The notes: generated by a model not told the origin, from the letters alone. Counted from the first letter of the stretch, positions 1-8,981 are shown. The stretch: DNA of 64,000 nt from Pedobacter polysacchareus (GCF_019802255.1 NZ_JAHYSS010000004.1:448621-512620), one strand, 5' to 3'. A program made the numbers and translations.

Positions 1-111
1 GTTTTTTCGATCTTCAGCTTTCTCATCGAGCGCGATTACCTATATGTTTTGATAGGGTCTTTTGTTTTACTCGTGATCTTGTACAGTCTGAGTGACAAGT
101 TGGTTGGATAA
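1..111 (+). CDS. C-terminal end of an unidentified membrane protein (partial)
   Basis: An open frame runs from the window edge to TAA at 109-111, giving the last 36 residues of a protein. A hydrophobic stretch (YLYVLIGSFVLLVILYSL) is consistent with a final transmembrane helix followed by a short polar tail (SDKLVG). The family cannot be named from this fragment. It occupies the position where rpsJ would be expected in front of rplC. About 40 bp separate its stop from the next promoter, so it is probably a separate transcription unit. Confidence 0.5.
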   Translation, partial: VFSIFSFLIERDYLYVLIGSFVLLVILYSLSDKLVG

Positions 112-152
112 AAACTAAATAGCGGTTATTTGAAAAAATAATTAGCTAACTA

Positions 153-183
153 TTTGAAAATTAAGATTTCTTTCGTATTTTTG
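153..183 (+). promoter_or_regulatory. Bacteroidota-type promoter for the ribosomal protein operon
   Basis: TTTG at 153-156 and TATTTTTG at 176-183 are separated by 19 bp. This matches the Bacteroidota primary-sigma consensus (TTTG, 19-21 bp, TAnnTTTG). Transcription would start near 188, leaving a leader of about 70 nt before rplC. Confidence 0.8.
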
Positions 184-259
184 CCCTCCCTTAAAGGGAA
201 TTGTATCCACCTTGAACGAAGCCCTACTGCTTCGATGGGTGTTAAATTTAAAAAGAAAA

Positions 260-877
260 ATGTCAGGTATTATTGGAAAAAAAGTAGGAATGACCAGCAT
301 ATTCGACGCCGATGGAAAGAACATTCCATGTACGGTGATTGAAGCTGGACCTTGTGTGGTTACACAGGTAAAGACCGAAGAGAAAGACGGTTATGTTTCC
401 GTTCAGTTAGGTTTCGACGAAGCCAAAGAAAAGAACACTACCAAGCCTCTTAAAGGCCACTTTGCGAAAGCAAGCACAACCCCAAAACGTAAATTGGTTG
501 AATTTGAACCGTTCGAAGAATCGTTGAACTTAGGTGATACGGTAACTGTGAACATTTTCAATGAAGGTGATTTCGTGGATGTTGTTGGTACTTCTAAAGG
601 TAAAGGTTTCCAGGGTGTTGTAAAACGTCATGGTTTCGCTGGTGTTGGTGGACAAACTCACGGACAGCATAACAGAATGCGTGCACCAGGTTCATTGGGT
701 GCTGCTTCTTATCCAGCTCGTGTATTTAAAGGTATGCGTATGGCGGGTAGAATGGGTGGTGACAGAGTAAAAGTTCAGAACTTACAAGTTTTGAAAGTTT
801 ATGCTGATCAAAACCTTGTTGTAGTTAGTGGTTCCATTCCAGGAGCTAAGGGTTCTTACGTAATCTTAGATAAGTAA
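260..877 (+). CDS. rplC: 50S ribosomal protein L3
   Basis: Large-subunit protein uL3, an early assembly protein near the peptidyl-transferase centre. The 205-residue product starts [15 protein letters not shown], the usual L3 N-terminus, and carries the long central loop ([16 protein letters not shown]) and [12 protein letters not shown] near the C-terminus. An in-frame ATG at 212 would add 16 residues unlike any L3 start, so ATG 260 is preferred. It is the first gene of the operon here; rplD follows after 4 nt. The leader (about 188-259) contains a small GAAGC/GCTTC hairpin. Confidence 0.97.
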   Translation: MSGIIGKKVGMTSIFDADGKNIPCTVIEAGPCVVTQVKTEEKDGYVSVQLGFDEAKEKNTTKPLKGHFAKASTTPKRKLVEFEPFEESLNLGDTVTVNIFNEGDFVDVVGTSKGKGFQGVVKRHGFAGVGGQTHGQHNRMRAPGSLGAASYPARVFKGMRMAGRMGGDRVKVQNLQVLKVYADQNLVVVSGSIPGAKGSYVILDK

Positions 878-881
878 GCAG

Positions 882-1511
882 ATGGAAGTTAAAGTATTAA
901 ACATTTCAGGAAAAGAGACAGGTGCCAAGGTGCAACTTCCTGAGTCAGTATTTGGCATTACGCCTGTTGACCACGCGATCTATTTAGATGTAAAACAGTA
1001 TTTGGCTAATCAACGTCAAGGTACTCACAAGTCTAAGCAACGTAACGAAATTGCAGGTTCAACCCGCAAACTTTACAAACAAAAAGGTACTGGTGGTGCT
1101 CGTGCCGGAAGTATTAAATCTCCATTGTTTAATGGTGGTGGTCGTGTGTTTGGTCCTCAACCACGTGATTATAGTTTCAAATTGAACAAAAAGTTAAAGC
1201 AACTGGCTCGTAGATCAGCATTGACCTACAAAGCTCAGGATAACAACGTTGTTGTTTTAGAAGACTTTGCTTTTGATTCTATCAAAACTAAAAACTACCT
1301 AGATTTAGTTAGCGCATTAAACATCGCTGGCGAAAAGACATTGTTGGTTTTACCTTCACAAAATAACAATATCTATTTATCAAGCAGAAACATTCAGAAA
1401 GCGAAAGTAATTACTGCAGATCAGTTGAATACATATGATGTATTAAACTGTGGCAAACTTTTGTTAACTGCTGATTCTCTTAAAACAATCGAGGAGGCAT
1501 TTGCCAAGTAA
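882..1511 (+). CDS. rplD: 50S ribosomal protein L4
   Basis: Protein uL4 (209 aa). Its extended loop, residues about 45-95 ([19 protein letters not shown], then [14 protein letters not shown]), reaches into the peptide exit tunnel. In Escherichia coli L4 represses its own operon; whether that applies here is not visible. It lies 4 nt after rplC and ends 1 nt before the rplW start. Confidence 0.97.
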   Translation: MEVKVLNISGKETGAKVQLPESVFGITPVDHAIYLDVKQYLANQRQGTHKSKQRNEIAGSTRKLYKQKGTGGARAGSIKSPLFNGGGRVFGPQPRDYSFKLNKKLKQLARRSALTYKAQDNNVVVLEDFAFDSIKTKNYLDLVSALNIAGEKTLLVLPSQNNNIYLSSRNIQKAKVITADQLNTYDVLNCGKLLLTADSLKTIEEAFAK

Positions 1512-1512
1512 T

Positions 1513-1803
1513 ATGGAATTTTTAAAGAAACCAATATTAACCGAAAAAGCTTCTGCATTAACAGAAAAGTCTAATCGCTTTACTTTTAAAGTAGAACACA
1601 AAGCAAATAAATTGCAGATTAAGCAAGCCATAGAGAAGATGTATAACGTTAACATTTTAGCCATTAATACAATGGTTGTAAATGGTAAAGTGAAGTCTAG
1701 AAACACTAAAGGTGGATTAGTTACGGGTCGTAGCCCAAAATACAAAAAAGCGATTGTAACCCTGGCAGCAGGTGAAACAATTGATTATTACGCGAATATT
1801 TAA
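1513..1803 (+). CDS. rplW: 50S ribosomal protein L23
   Basis: Protein uL23 (96 aa), located at the tunnel exit where trigger factor and SRP dock. It begins MEFLKKPILTEKAS, the standard KPxxTEK start. An upstream in-frame ATG at 1501 lies inside rplD and is disfavoured. A purine-rich GAGGAGG at about 1491-1497, inside the end of rplD, is a good Shine-Dalgarno-like sequence but lies rather far (about 15 nt) from the start. Confidence 0.96.
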   Translation: MEFLKKPILTEKASALTEKSNRFTFKVEHKANKLQIKQAIEKMYNVNILAINTMVVNGKVKSRNTKGGLVTGRSPKYKKAIVTLAAGETIDYYANI

Positions 1804-1824
1804 TAAAGTGAATAATTTATAACT

Positions 1825-2649
1825 ATGGGCTTAAGAAAATTTAAACCAGTCACTCCGGGAACCCGCTTTAGAGTAGGTGCCAGCTTTTCGGAGATTACAG
1901 CAACCAAGCCCGAAAAATCATTGGTTGTATCTTCTAAGAAATCAGGAGGACGTAACAATACAGGAAAGATGACTATGCGCTACATGGGTGGTGGTCACAA
2001 AAAATCTTACCGTTTAATTGACTTTAAACGTGATAAGTTTAACATTCCTGCAACAGTAGCTACTGTTGAGTACGATCCAAACCGTACCGCTCGTATTGCA
2101 TTATTGCATTACGCAGACGGAGAGAAGCGTTACATTATTGCACCGGAAGGATTGCAAGTAGGACAAACAGTAGTTTCGGGTGATACAGCAACTCCAGAAG
2201 TTGGAAATGCATTAACACTTTCAAAAATCCCATTGGGATCGATTGTACATAACATTGAAATTCAACCAGGTCGTGGTGCTCAAATGGCACGTAGCGCAGG
2301 TGCTTATGCTCAATTAGCAGCACGTGATGGTAAATATGCAACTGTTAAAATGCCATCAGGTGAAGTAAGAGCAATCTTAGTAACTTGTTTAGCAACAATC
2401 GGAGCTGTTTCGAACTCGGATCATGCAAATGAAGTATTAGGTAAAGCAGGTCGTAAACGTTGGTTAGGACGTCGTCCTAGAACACGTCCGGTAGCGATGA
2501 ACCCTGTGGATCACCCAATGGGTGGTGGTGAGGGTCGCTCATCAGGAGGTCAGCCTCGTTCAAGAAACGGATTGTATTCGAAAGGATTCAAAACTCGTTC
2601 ACTTAAAAAATACTCAAATCGTTTCATCATAGAGAAAAGGAAGAAATAA
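1825..2649 (+). CDS. rplB: 50S ribosomal protein L2
   Basis: Protein uL2 (274 aa), needed for subunit association and peptidyl-transferase activity. It shows [26 protein letters not shown] N-terminal RNA-binding sequence and the hallmark [11 protein letters not shown] near residue 230, which contains the conserved histidine. Full family length. Its TAA overlaps the rpsS ATG by one base (2649). Confidence 0.97.
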   Translation: MGLRKFKPVTPGTRFRVGASFSEITATKPEKSLVVSSKKSGGRNNTGKMTMRYMGGGHKKSYRLIDFKRDKFNIPATVATVEYDPNRTARIALLHYADGEKRYIIAPEGLQVGQTVVSGDTATPEVGNALTLSKIPLGSIVHNIEIQPGRGAQMARSAGAYAQLAARDGKYATVKMPSGEVRAILVTCLATIGAVSNSDHANEVLGKAGRKRWLGRRPRTRPVAMNPVDHPMGGGEGRSSGGQPRSRNGLYSKGFKTRSLKKYSNRFIIEKRKK

Positions 2650-2915
2650 TGGCTCGTTCGATAAAAAAAGGACCTTATATTGACCATAACGTAGAGAAGA
2701 AAGTAGTATCTATGAATGATTCAGGCAAAAGGTCTGTAATTAAAACTTGGTCTCGCAGATCAATGATTTCACCAGATTTTGTGAATCATACATTTGCAGT
2801 GCATAACGGAAATAAATTTATTCCGGTATACGTAACAGAAAACATGGTTGGTCACAAGCTGGGAGAGTTTGCTCCAACCAGAACATTTAGGGGTCACTCT
2901 GAAAAGAAAAAATAA
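2649..2915 (+). CDS. rpsS: 30S ribosomal protein S19
   Basis: Protein uS19 (88 aa) of the 30S head. [34 protein letters not shown] and [16 protein letters not shown] are all family hallmarks. It starts in the stop codon of rplB, suggesting translational coupling, and rplV follows after 7 nt. Confidence 0.97.
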   Translation: MARSIKKGPYIDHNVEKKVVSMNDSGKRSVIKTWSRRSMISPDFVNHTFAVHNGNKFIPVYVTENMVGHKLGEFAPTRTFRGHSEKKK

Positions 2916-2922
2916 TTAAGAG

Positions 2923-3285
2923 ATGGAAGCAGTAGCGAAATTAAACAATTGTCCAACCTCACCACGTAAAATGCGTTTGGTTGTAGATCTTATCAGAGGT
3001 GAGCGTGTAGAGAAAGCTTTAAGTATTTTAAAGTTTACCAACAAAGAAGCAGCGATTAGAGTTGAGAAACTTTTATTGTCAGCTATCAAAAACTGGGAAA
3101 CTAAAAATGAAGGTTCTCGCCCTGAAGAAAACCAGTTATACGTGAAAACGATAATGGTAGGCGGTGGTCGTCAATTAAAAAGACTTAGACCAGCACCTCA
3201 AGGACGTGGTTACAGAATCCGTAAGCGTTCTAACCATGTAACTTTGGTAGTAGATAGTAAAAACGTTGAAACTCAAACTAATTAA
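2923..3285 (+). CDS. rplV: 50S ribosomal protein L22
   Basis: Protein uL22 (120 aa), whose beta-hairpin lines the exit tunnel. [17 protein letters not shown] near the N-terminus and the hairpin plus tail [25 protein letters not shown] are diagnostic. It is slightly longer than the E. coli protein because of a short C-terminal extension (KNVETQTN). rpsC begins 5 nt later. Confidence 0.97.
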   Translation: MEAVAKLNNCPTSPRKMRLVVDLIRGERVEKALSILKFTNKEAAIRVEKLLLSAIKNWETKNEGSRPEENQLYVKTIMVGGGRQLKRLRPAPQGRGYRIRKRSNHVTLVVDSKNVETQTN

Positions 3286-3290
3286 CAGAA

Positions 3291-4139
3291 ATGGGACAAA
3301 AAGCACATCCAATAGGAAACAGGTTAGGAATCATCAAAGGTTGGGATTCTAACTGGTTCGGTGGCAACAACTATGCTGATAAATTAGTTGAGGACGAAAA
3401 AATAAGAAAATACCTTTCTGTACGTATCGCAAAAGGCGGTGTAGCGAAAGTAGTAATCGAGCGTACGTTAAAACGTATTACGGTAACTATCCACACTGCA
3501 CGTCCAGGTATTGTGATCGGAAAAGCAGGAGCTGAGGTTGACAAGATCAAAGAAGAGTTGAAGAAATTGACTAAAAAGGAAATTCAAATCAACATTTTTG
3601 AGATCAAACGTCCTGAGCTTGATGCACAATTAGTTGCAGAAGGTGTTGCAAAACAATTAGAAGCAAGGATCTCATTCCGTAGAGCAATGAAATCTACTAT
3701 TGCATCAACGATGCGTATGGGTGCTGAAGGTATCAAAATTATGACCTCTGGTCGTTTAGGTGGTGCTGAGATGGCTCGTAGCGAACAGTATAAAGAAGGA
3801 AGAATTCCTTTGCATACTTTCCGTGCTGACATTGACTATGCATTAGCAGAAGCTTTAACTACTTATGGTAAAATAGGTGTAAAAGTATGGATCTGTAAAG
3901 GTGAAGTTTACGGTAAACGTGATCTTTCTCCAAACATCGGTTCTGTGAGCAATGCTCCAGGTAAAGGTGGCAGACCAGAAGGTGCTTTCGGTGGTGGAAG
4001 AGACAGAGATAACCGTGGCGGTGGCGACAGAAGAAACGACAATAAAGGTCGTGGCGGAAGAGGTCCAGGTCAAGGTGCTCCTGGTGCAGGAAGAGATAAT
4101 AGAGGCGGAAATACTCCTAACAGAGGTCCTCGTAAATAA
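3291..4139 (+). CDS. rpsC: 30S ribosomal protein S3 with long Gly/Arg/Asn-rich tail
   Basis: Protein uS3 at the mRNA entry site, part of the ribosomal helicase. The N-terminus [14 protein letters not shown] and the KH domain with its GxxG loop (VIGKAGAEV, about residues 64-72) are present, and the C-terminal S3 domain ends near residue 210. The remaining 70 or so residues form a disordered basic tail rich in GGR, NRGG and DRR units. The family is usually 210-240 aa, so 282 aa is long. The reading frame and codon use stay normal through the tail. Confidence 0.96.
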   Translation: MGQKAHPIGNRLGIIKGWDSNWFGGNNYADKLVEDEKIRKYLSVRIAKGGVAKVVIERTLKRITVTIHTARPGIVIGKAGAEVDKIKEELKKLTKKEIQINIFEIKRPELDAQLVAEGVAKQLEARISFRRAMKSTIASTMRMGAEGIKIMTSGRLGGAEMARSEQYKEGRIPLHTFRADIDYALAEALTTYGKIGVKVWICKGEVYGKRDLSPNIGSVSNAPGKGGRPEGAFGGGRDRDNRGGGDRRNDNKGRGGRGPGQGAPGAGRDNRGGNTPNRGPRK

Positions 4140-4177
4140 TTAGTTAACAGATCGTTTAACGATAATATTAGAATAAG

Positions 4178-4600
4178 ATGTTACAGCCAAAAAGAACGAA
4201 GTTCAGAAAGATGCAAAAAGGCAGAATGAAGGGTTTAGCAACACGTGGTGCTGAATTATCATTCGGGTCTTTCGGGATCAAATCTTTAGAGTCGACTTGG
4301 ATTACAAGTCGCCAGATAGAGGCAGCCCGTATTGCGGTAACTCGTTTCATGAAACGTGAAGGCCAGGTGTGGATTAGAATTTTCCCGGACAAACCGGTAA
4401 CTAAGAAACCAGCTGAAGTTCGTATGGGTAAAGGTAAGGGTGCTCCAGAATACTGGGTTGCCGTTGTTAGACCTGGACGTATTATTTTTGAAGCCGAAGG
4501 TGTTCCATTAGCAATTGCTAAAGAAGCCATGAGATTAGCGGCTCAAAAATTGCCGATTCAAACAAAATTTGTAGTACGTAGAGATTACGTAGAAGCATAA
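4178..4600 (+). CDS. rplP: 50S ribosomal protein L16
   Basis: Protein uL16 (140 aa), which contacts A-site and P-site tRNA. It begins [19 protein letters not shown], and [19 protein letters not shown] in the middle is the conserved loop. Full length. It is separated from rpsC by 38 nt and from rpmC by 75 nt, and the second gap contains a strong hairpin. Confidence 0.97.
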   Translation: MLQPKRTKFRKMQKGRMKGLATRGAELSFGSFGIKSLESTWITSRQIEAARIAVTRFMKREGQVWIRIFPDKPVTKKPAEVRMGKGKGAPEYWVAVVRPGRIIFEAEGVPLAIAKEAMRLAAQKLPIQTKFVVRRDYVEA

Positions 4601-4608
4601 AAAAAGTT

Positions 4609-4658
4609 CTTGGGTTCAATGTTGTAAGTAACTTGTTATTACAACCGCTAGACCCAAG
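4609..4658 (+). other. Two-tier intergenic hairpin between rplP and rpmC
   Basis: Outer arms CTTGGGT (4609-4615) and ACCCAAG (4652-4658) enclose inner arms GTTGTAA (4621-4627) and TTACAAC (4639-4645) with an 11-nt loop. No T-run follows, so it is not a standard intrinsic terminator. It may be an RNA-processing site or a ribosomal protein binding site. Confidence 0.6.
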
Positions 4659-4675
4659 GCATTAAAATTAATAAA

Positions 4676-4888
4676 ATGAAGAACTCAGAAATCACAGGGC
4701 TTTCAAAAGAAGAACTAGTAGCCAGGATTGCAGAAGAAACTGAAAATTTAGTAAAGTTGAAATTTGCACATACAATTTCGGCTATCGAGAATCCTACCCG
4801 TATTAAAAAGGTAAGAAGAGATATCGCCCGATTAAACACTGAAGTGACGAAGCGCAAATTAGCGGAGTCTGCTACTGAAACAAAATAA
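4676..4888 (+). CDS. rpmC: 50S ribosomal protein L29
   Basis: Protein uL29 (70 aa), a two-helix protein at the tunnel exit beside L23. The pattern [27 protein letters not shown]...[17 protein letters not shown] is typical. Family length. It is preceded by the hairpin at 4609-4658 and followed by rpsQ after 13 nt. Confidence 0.95.
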   Translation: MKNSEITGLSKEELVARIAEETENLVKLKFAHTISAIENPTRIKKVRRDIARLNTEVTKRKLAESATETK

Positions 4889-4901
4889 CTTTAGAGTCGA
4901 A

Positions 4902-5156
4902 ATGGAAAGACAATTAAGAAAAACAAGAACCGGGTTGGTAGTAAGCAACAAAATGGATAAGTCTGTTGTTGTAGCGGTTGAACGTAAAGTGAAACACCCG
5001 ATCTATGGTAAGTTTGTTAAAAAAACTACCAAATTTATGGCTCATGACGAGAAAAACGATTGCGGTATTGGTGATACAGTACTGATCATGGAGACTCGTC
5101 CGCTGAGTAAGAATAAGAACTGGAGATTAGTGGAAATTTTAGAAAGAGCTAAATAA
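4902..5156 (+). CDS. rpsQ: 30S ribosomal protein S17
   Basis: Protein uS17 (84 aa), an OB-fold protein and early 30S assembly factor. It contains [21 protein letters not shown] and [25 protein letters not shown], both family signatures. Only 1 nt separates it from rplN. Confidence 0.96.
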   Translation: MERQLRKTRTGLVVSNKMDKSVVVAVERKVKHPIYGKFVKKTTKFMAHDEKNDCGIGDTVLIMETRPLSKNKNWRLVEILERAK

Positions 5157-5157
5157 C

Positions 5158-5526
5158 ATGGTACAACAGGAATCAAGATTAAACGTAGCCGACAATAGCG
5201 GCGCTAAAGAAGTATTGGTTATCCGTGTGCTTGGTGGTACTGGAAAGAGATATGCTTCTATTGGTGACAAAATCGTTGTAACCGTTAAAAGCGCGTTGCC
5301 TTCTGGTAACATCAAGAAAGGAACAGTTTCTAAAGCAGTAGTTGTAAGAACGAGAAAAGAGATCAGACGTAAAGATGGTTCTTACATCCGTTTCGACGAC
5401 AATGCAGCAGTATTATTAAATGCACAAGATGAGCCGCGTGGTACACGTATTTTCGGCCCGGTAGCAAGAGAACTGCGTGAAAAACAATTCATGAAAATTG
5501 TGTCATTAGCACCGGAGGTATTATAA
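5158..5526 (+). CDS. rplN: 50S ribosomal protein L14
   Basis: Protein uL14 (122 aa), involved in the inter-subunit bridge and in RsfS-mediated silencing in other bacteria. [19 protein letters not shown] and the C-terminal [14 protein letters not shown] motif are diagnostic. The end of the gene carries GGAGG (5514-5518), a good Shine-Dalgarno for rplX. Confidence 0.97.
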   Translation: MVQQESRLNVADNSGAKEVLVIRVLGGTGKRYASIGDKIVVTVKSALPSGNIKKGTVSKAVVVRTRKEIRRKDGSYIRFDDNAAVLLNAQDEPRGTRIFGPVARELREKQFMKIVSLAPEVL

Positions 5527-5527
5527 A

Positions 5528-5866
5528 ATGAAAAATAAAGTAACTACACCAAAGATTAAAATCCGTAAAGGAGATTTAGTAAAGGTAATCGCTGGCGATT
5601 CAAGAGGCCAACAAGGCACAGTGCTTTCTGTATTAATTACTAAAAGCAGAATTCTTGTAGAAGGTGTGAACCTTGTATCAAAACATACAAAACCAAATGC
5701 TGCTAATCCAAACGGAGGTATCATTAAAAAAGAGGCTGCTCTTCATATTTCTAACGTAGCATTAGTTGATCCTAAAACAGGTGCAACTACTCGCGTTGGC
5801 AGAAAGCTTAATGCTGATGGGAAATTAGTTAGGGTTAGTAAAAAATCAGGAGAGGAGATCAAATAA
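5528..5866 (+). CDS. rplX: 50S ribosomal protein L24
   Basis: Protein uL24 (112 aa), an assembly initiator with a KOW motif ([19 protein letters not shown], about residues 14-32). The C-terminal part ([22 protein letters not shown]) is also typical. It starts 1 nt after the rplN stop and overlaps rplE by one base. Confidence 0.96.
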   Translation: MKNKVTTPKIKIRKGDLVKVIAGDSRGQQGTVLSVLITKSRILVEGVNLVSKHTKPNAANPNGGIIKKEAALHISNVALVDPKTGATTRVGRKLNADGKLVRVSKKSGEEIK

Positions 5867-6435
5867 TGACTTACGTACCAAGATTAAAAAGTAAATATAA
5901 AGAGGAAATCGTAGCTGCACTTAAAGATAAGTTCAACTATAAAAGCGTTATGCAAGTTCCTAAGTTAGAGAAAATCGCGATCAACCAAGGTGTTGGACGT
6001 TTCTCTGTAACTGACAAGAAGATCATGGACTCCTCTATTTTAGAGATGAGCACTATCGCTGGTCAGCAAGCAGTAGGCGCTAAGTCTAAAAAAGATATCT
6101 CAAACTTTAAATTACGTAAAGGTATGCCAGTAGGTGTGCGTGTTACTTTACGTGACAACAACATGTATGAGTTTTTAGATCGTTTAATTTCTGTAGCTTT
6201 ACCTCGTATCCGTGATTTCAAAGGTATCAATGATAAAGGTTTTGATGGAAAAGGTAACTACACATTAGGAGTTACTGAGCAAATCATCTTCCCAGAGATC
6301 AACATCGACAAAATCAGCAAGATTTTAGGTATGGATATTACATTTGTTACTAGTGCTACTACTGATGTTGAAGCATTAGAACTTTTAAAACAATTCGGAT
6401 TACCATTTAAAAACCAAAATAACACAAATTCATAA
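5866..6435 (+). CDS. rplE: 50S ribosomal protein L5
   Basis: Protein uL5 (189 aa), which binds 5S rRNA and contacts P-site tRNA. It shows [14 protein letters not shown], the loop motif [25 protein letters not shown] and GLGVTEQ-like [16 protein letters not shown]. It starts in the TAATG overlap with rplX, with purine-rich GGAGAGGAG upstream. It overlaps rpsN in the same way. Confidence 0.97.
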   Translation: MTYVPRLKSKYKEEIVAALKDKFNYKSVMQVPKLEKIAINQGVGRFSVTDKKIMDSSILEMSTIAGQQAVGAKSKKDISNFKLRKGMPVGVRVTLRDNNMYEFLDRLISVALPRIRDFKGINDKGFDGKGNYTLGVTEQIIFPEINIDKISKILGMDITFVTSATTDVEALELLKQFGLPFKNQNNTNS

Positions 6436-6704
6436 TGGCAAAAGAAGGTGTAAAAGCTCGCGAAATTAAGCGCCAAAAATTGGTAGCTAAGTATGCTGAC
6501 AAACGTGCAGAACTTAAAGCTGCTGGTGATTATGAAGGATTAGATAAGTTACCAAAAAACTCATCTGCAGTACGTTTACACAATCGTTGTAAATTAACTG
6601 GACGTCCTCGTGGTTACATGCGTACTTTCGGTATATCAAGGGTATTGTTCCGTGATATGGCATTAGCAGGTAAAATCCCTGGAGTAAGAAAAGCAAGCTG
6701 GTAA
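6435..6704 (+). CDS. rpsN: 30S ribosomal protein S14 (zinc-free type)
   Basis: Protein uS14 (89 aa) of the 30S head. The C-terminal [39 protein letters not shown] is the conserved RNA-binding part. The two CxxC pairs of the zinc-binding short form are absent, so this is the longer zinc-independent form. An unusually long 114-nt gap follows before rpsH. Confidence 0.97.
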   Translation: MAKEGVKAREIKRQKLVAKYADKRAELKAAGDYEGLDKLPKNSSAVRLHNRCKLTGRPRGYMRTFGISRVLFRDMALAGKIPGVRKASW

Positions 6705-6762
6705 AACAGCTTTCTTTATGCTAAGGGCTCAGACCCGAGGCTAGAAACAAAAAAATTAACCG

Positions 6763-6783
6763 ATGGAAGGTCGTCCCGAATGA
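6763..6783 (+). other. Six-codon mini-ORF in the rpsN-rpsH leader
   Basis: ATG 6763 opens a short frame encoding MEGRPE and ending at TGA 6781. It lies in the 114-nt gap between rpsN and rpsH, the longest within the spc part apart from the gap before rplO. A leader peptide is possible but unproven. The surrounding leader has no T-run terminator and no TAnnTTTG box. Confidence 0.25.
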
Positions 6784-6818
6784 AATAGGAAGGAAACCAC
6801 CGTCACAATTAAATAAAA

Positions 6819-7217
6819 ATGAATACAGATCCAATAGCAGATTACCTTACAAGAGTAAGAAATGCCATCAAGGCAAATCACAGAATTGTAGAAATTCCTG
6901 CATCAAATCTTAAAAAAGAAATTACTAAAGTTCTTTTTGACAAAGGTTACATTGCTAACTACAAGTTTGAAGATACTACGGTTCAAGGAACAATTAAAAT
7001 CGCTTTGAAATACAATGCGATCACTAAAATTCCTGCAATCCGTACATTAACCCGTATCAGCAAACCAGGTTTAAGGCAATATGCCGGCGTAGAAAATATG
7101 CCAAGAGTATTAAACGGTTTAGGTATTGCCATCTTGTCTACATCTAAAGGTGTAATGACAGATAAAGAAGCAGCCAAACTGAACATTGGTGGCGAAGTTT
7201 TGTGTCACGTTTATTAA
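6819..7217 (+). CDS. rpsH: 30S ribosomal protein S8
   Basis: Protein uS8 (132 aa), a central organiser of the 30S platform and the translational repressor of the spc operon in E. coli. MNTDPIADYLTRVRNA at the start and the C-terminal SKGVMTDKEAAKLNIGGEVLCHVY are diagnostic. It is preceded by the long leader with a mini-ORF, and rplF follows after 18 nt. Confidence 0.97.
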   Translation: MNTDPIADYLTRVRNAIKANHRIVEIPASNLKKEITKVLFDKGYIANYKFEDTTVQGTIKIALKYNAITKIPAIRTLTRISKPGLRQYAGVENMPRVLNGLGIAILSTSKGVMTDKEAAKLNIGGEVLCHVY

Positions 7218-7219
7218 TT

Positions 7220-7227
7220 AAAGGAGG
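7220..7227 (+). promoter_or_regulatory. Strong Shine-Dalgarno for rplF
   Basis: AAAGGAGG ends 8 nt before ATG 7236. Such full-length complementarity to the 16S rRNA tail is rare in Bacteroidota, where most genes are initiated without it. Confidence 0.75.
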
Positions 7228-7235
7228 ATAACAAA

Positions 7236-7793
7236 ATGTCAAGAATAGGAAAAGCCCCAATTAATGTACCTTCAGGTGTAACAATTACTGTATCTAACGA
7301 TAACGTAGTAACTGTTAAAGGACCAAAAGGAGAATTGACTCAAGCAGTTGATTCTGATATCACTGTAAGTCAGGAAGATGGCGTAGTTACTGTAACTCGT
7401 CCCTCAGAGCAGAAAAGACACAAAGCGTTACACGGTTTATACCGTTCATTGCTAAACAATATGGTTGTTGGTGTTACAGAAGGATATAAAATTTCTCAGG
7501 AATTAGTAGGTGTTGGTTACCGTGCTACAAACACAGGAAACACTTTAGATTTAGTTCTGGGTTATTCTCACCACTATGTATTCCAATTGCCGGAAGAAAT
7601 TAAAGTAACAACTACCTCAGAAAAAGGTCAGACTCCTAAAATCATTTTAGAAAGTATTGACAAACAATTGATCGGTCAAGTAGCAGCAAAAATCCGCTCG
7701 TTACGTACTCCTGAGCCATATAAAGGTAAAGGTATCAAGTTTGTAGGTGAAGTGTTAAGAAGAAAAGCAGGTAAATCAGCTTCTAAAAAATAA
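7236..7793 (+). CDS. rplF: 50S ribosomal protein L6
   Basis: Protein uL6 (185 aa), with two tandem L6 domains, near the GTPase-associated centre. [15 protein letters not shown] starts the first domain, and the C-terminal [21 protein letters not shown] is the family signature. It is preceded by a consensus Shine-Dalgarno (7220-7227), unlike most neighbours, and rplR follows 5 nt later. Confidence 0.97.
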   Translation: MSRIGKAPINVPSGVTITVSNDNVVTVKGPKGELTQAVDSDITVSQEDGVVTVTRPSEQKRHKALHGLYRSLLNNMVVGVTEGYKISQELVGVGYRATNTGNTLDLVLGYSHHYVFQLPEEIKVTTTSEKGQTPKIILESIDKQLIGQVAAKIRSLRTPEPYKGKGIKFVGEVLRRKAGKSASKK

Positions 7794-7798
7794 TCAAA

Positions 7799-8152
7799 AT
7801 GGCAGGAAAAAAATTATCTCGTAGAGATCGTATAAAAAAGGGAATCAGAAAAAGATTAACAGGTTCTGAAAGCCGTCCACGTCTATCGGTATATAGAAGC
7901 AATAAAGGAATTTATGCTCAAATCATTAACGACGTAACCGGTAATACAATTGTATCAGCTTCGTCTTTATCAAAAGACTTTTCTGGAACTGGAAGCAAAT
8001 CTGAACAATCAGTAGCTGTTGGTAAATTAGTAGCTGAAAAAGCTATTGCAGCTGGGATTAAAGAAGTAGTTTTCGACAGAAATGGTTATTTGTACCATGG
8101 ACGTGTTAAATCGTTGGCAGAAGGTGCTCGCGAAGCTGGTTTAGTATTTTAA
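7799..8152 (+). CDS. rplR: 50S ribosomal protein L18
   Basis: Protein uL18 (117 aa), a 5S rRNA-binding protein. [40 protein letters not shown] and the C-terminal [26 protein letters not shown] are characteristic. Normal length and operon position. Confidence 0.97.
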   Translation: MAGKKLSRRDRIKKGIRKRLTGSESRPRLSVYRSNKGIYAQIINDVTGNTIVSASSLSKDFSGTGSKSEQSVAVGKLVAEKAIAAGIKEVVFDRNGYLYHGRVKSLAEGAREAGLVF

Positions 8153-8169
8153 TCTGAAAATAGGTAAGA

Positions 8170-8688
8170 ATGTCAACTATCAATATAAAAAGAGTAAAGA
8201 CTAGCGAGATCGAATTAAAAGATCGTTTAGTTAGCATACAACGTGTTGCCAAAGTAACCAAAGGTGGACGTACTTTCAGCTTCTCAGCCATCGTGGTTGT
8301 CGGAGATGAAAACGGAATCGTAGGTTACGGATTAGGTAAAGCAAAAGAGGTAACTGAAGCGATTGCTAAAGGTATCGATGATGCTAAAAAGAACTTGGTA
8401 AAAGTTCCTCTATTAAACGGTACTGTTCCTCATGAGCAAATCGGTAAATTCTCTGGTGGTTTTGTATTAATCAAACCAGCAGCAGTAGGTACAGGTGTTA
8501 TTGCTGGTGGGGCAATGCGTGCAGTATTAGAGAGTGCCGGTGTACACAACGTATTGGCAAAGTCTAAAGGTTCATCAAATCCTCACAACGTGGTAAAAGC
8601 AACAGTAGATGCTTTAACTAAGATGCGTGATGCTTATACCATCGCTCAGCAACGTGGTATTGATTTAAATAAAGTTTTTAACGGATAA
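8170..8688 (+). CDS. rpsE: 30S ribosomal protein S5
   Basis: Protein uS5 (172 aa), at the mRNA entry channel and important for decoding accuracy. It has the N-terminal dsRBD-like S5 domain ([34 protein letters not shown]) and the C-terminal S5 domain ([28 protein letters not shown]). rpmD starts 4 nt after its stop. Confidence 0.97.
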   Translation: MSTINIKRVKTSEIELKDRLVSIQRVAKVTKGGRTFSFSAIVVVGDENGIVGYGLGKAKEVTEAIAKGIDDAKKNLVKVPLLNGTVPHEQIGKFSGGFVLIKPAAVGTGVIAGGAMRAVLESAGVHNVLAKSKGSSNPHNVVKATVDALTKMRDAYTIAQQRGIDLNKVFNG

Positions 8689-8692
8689 TATT

Positions 8693-8872
8693 ATGGCTAA
8701 GATCAAAATAACCCAGGTAAAAAGCATTATCGATAGAAGCGAACGCCAAAAAAGAACGATGAAAGCATTAGGTTTAACTAAAATGAACCAAAGTGTAGAA
8801 GTGGAAGCTAACGCTGCCATCATCGGAATGGTGAGAAAAGTGAATCACTTAGTTGCTATAGAGAGTATATAA
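8693..8872 (+). CDS. rpmD: 50S ribosomal protein L30
   Basis: Protein uL30, 59 residues. The translation begins MAKIKITQVKSIIDRSERQK and continues RTMKALGLTKMNQSVEVEANAAIIGMV before ending HLVAIESI, the ferredoxin-like L30 fold. It sits in its standard place between rpsE and rplO. Confidence 0.96.
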   Translation: MAKIKITQVKSIIDRSERQKRTMKALGLTKMNQSVEVEANAAIIGMVRKVNHLVAIESI

Positions 8873-8875
8873 ATT

Positions 8876-8924
8876 TTTAAAGGTTGTAAATGTGGTTTAT
8901 ATAATTACATTTGCAACCTTTAAA
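8876..8924 (+). other. 18-bp inverted repeat between rpmD and rplO
   Basis: Arms at 8876-8893 (TTTAAAGGTTGTAAATGT) and 8907-8924 (ACATTTGCAACCTTTAAA) pair over 18 positions with one G-U and a 13-nt loop. No T-run follows. The promoter elements of rplO lie within the two arms. Confidence 0.75.
8883..8913 (+). promoter_or_regulatory. Internal promoter for rplO-secY-map
   Basis: GTTG (8883-8886) and TACATTTG (8906-8913) are spaced by 19 bp, an exact Bacteroidota match. Both lie in the arms of the inverted repeat 8876-8924. Transcription would begin near 8918, giving a leader of about 64 nt. That leader holds a second small hairpin (GTTGTCCCT 8936-8944 with AGGGCAAC 8960-8967). Confidence 0.65.
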
Positions 8925-8981
8925 TATGTTTAACCGTTGTCCCTGATTAGTGAAAGCGAAGGGCAACATAAGTTTCAAAAA

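Noticed and set aside
3952..4143. Frame over the rpsC tail in another phase
   Set aside because: Shadow of the repetitive S3 tail; the S3 frame is continuous with its conserved core.
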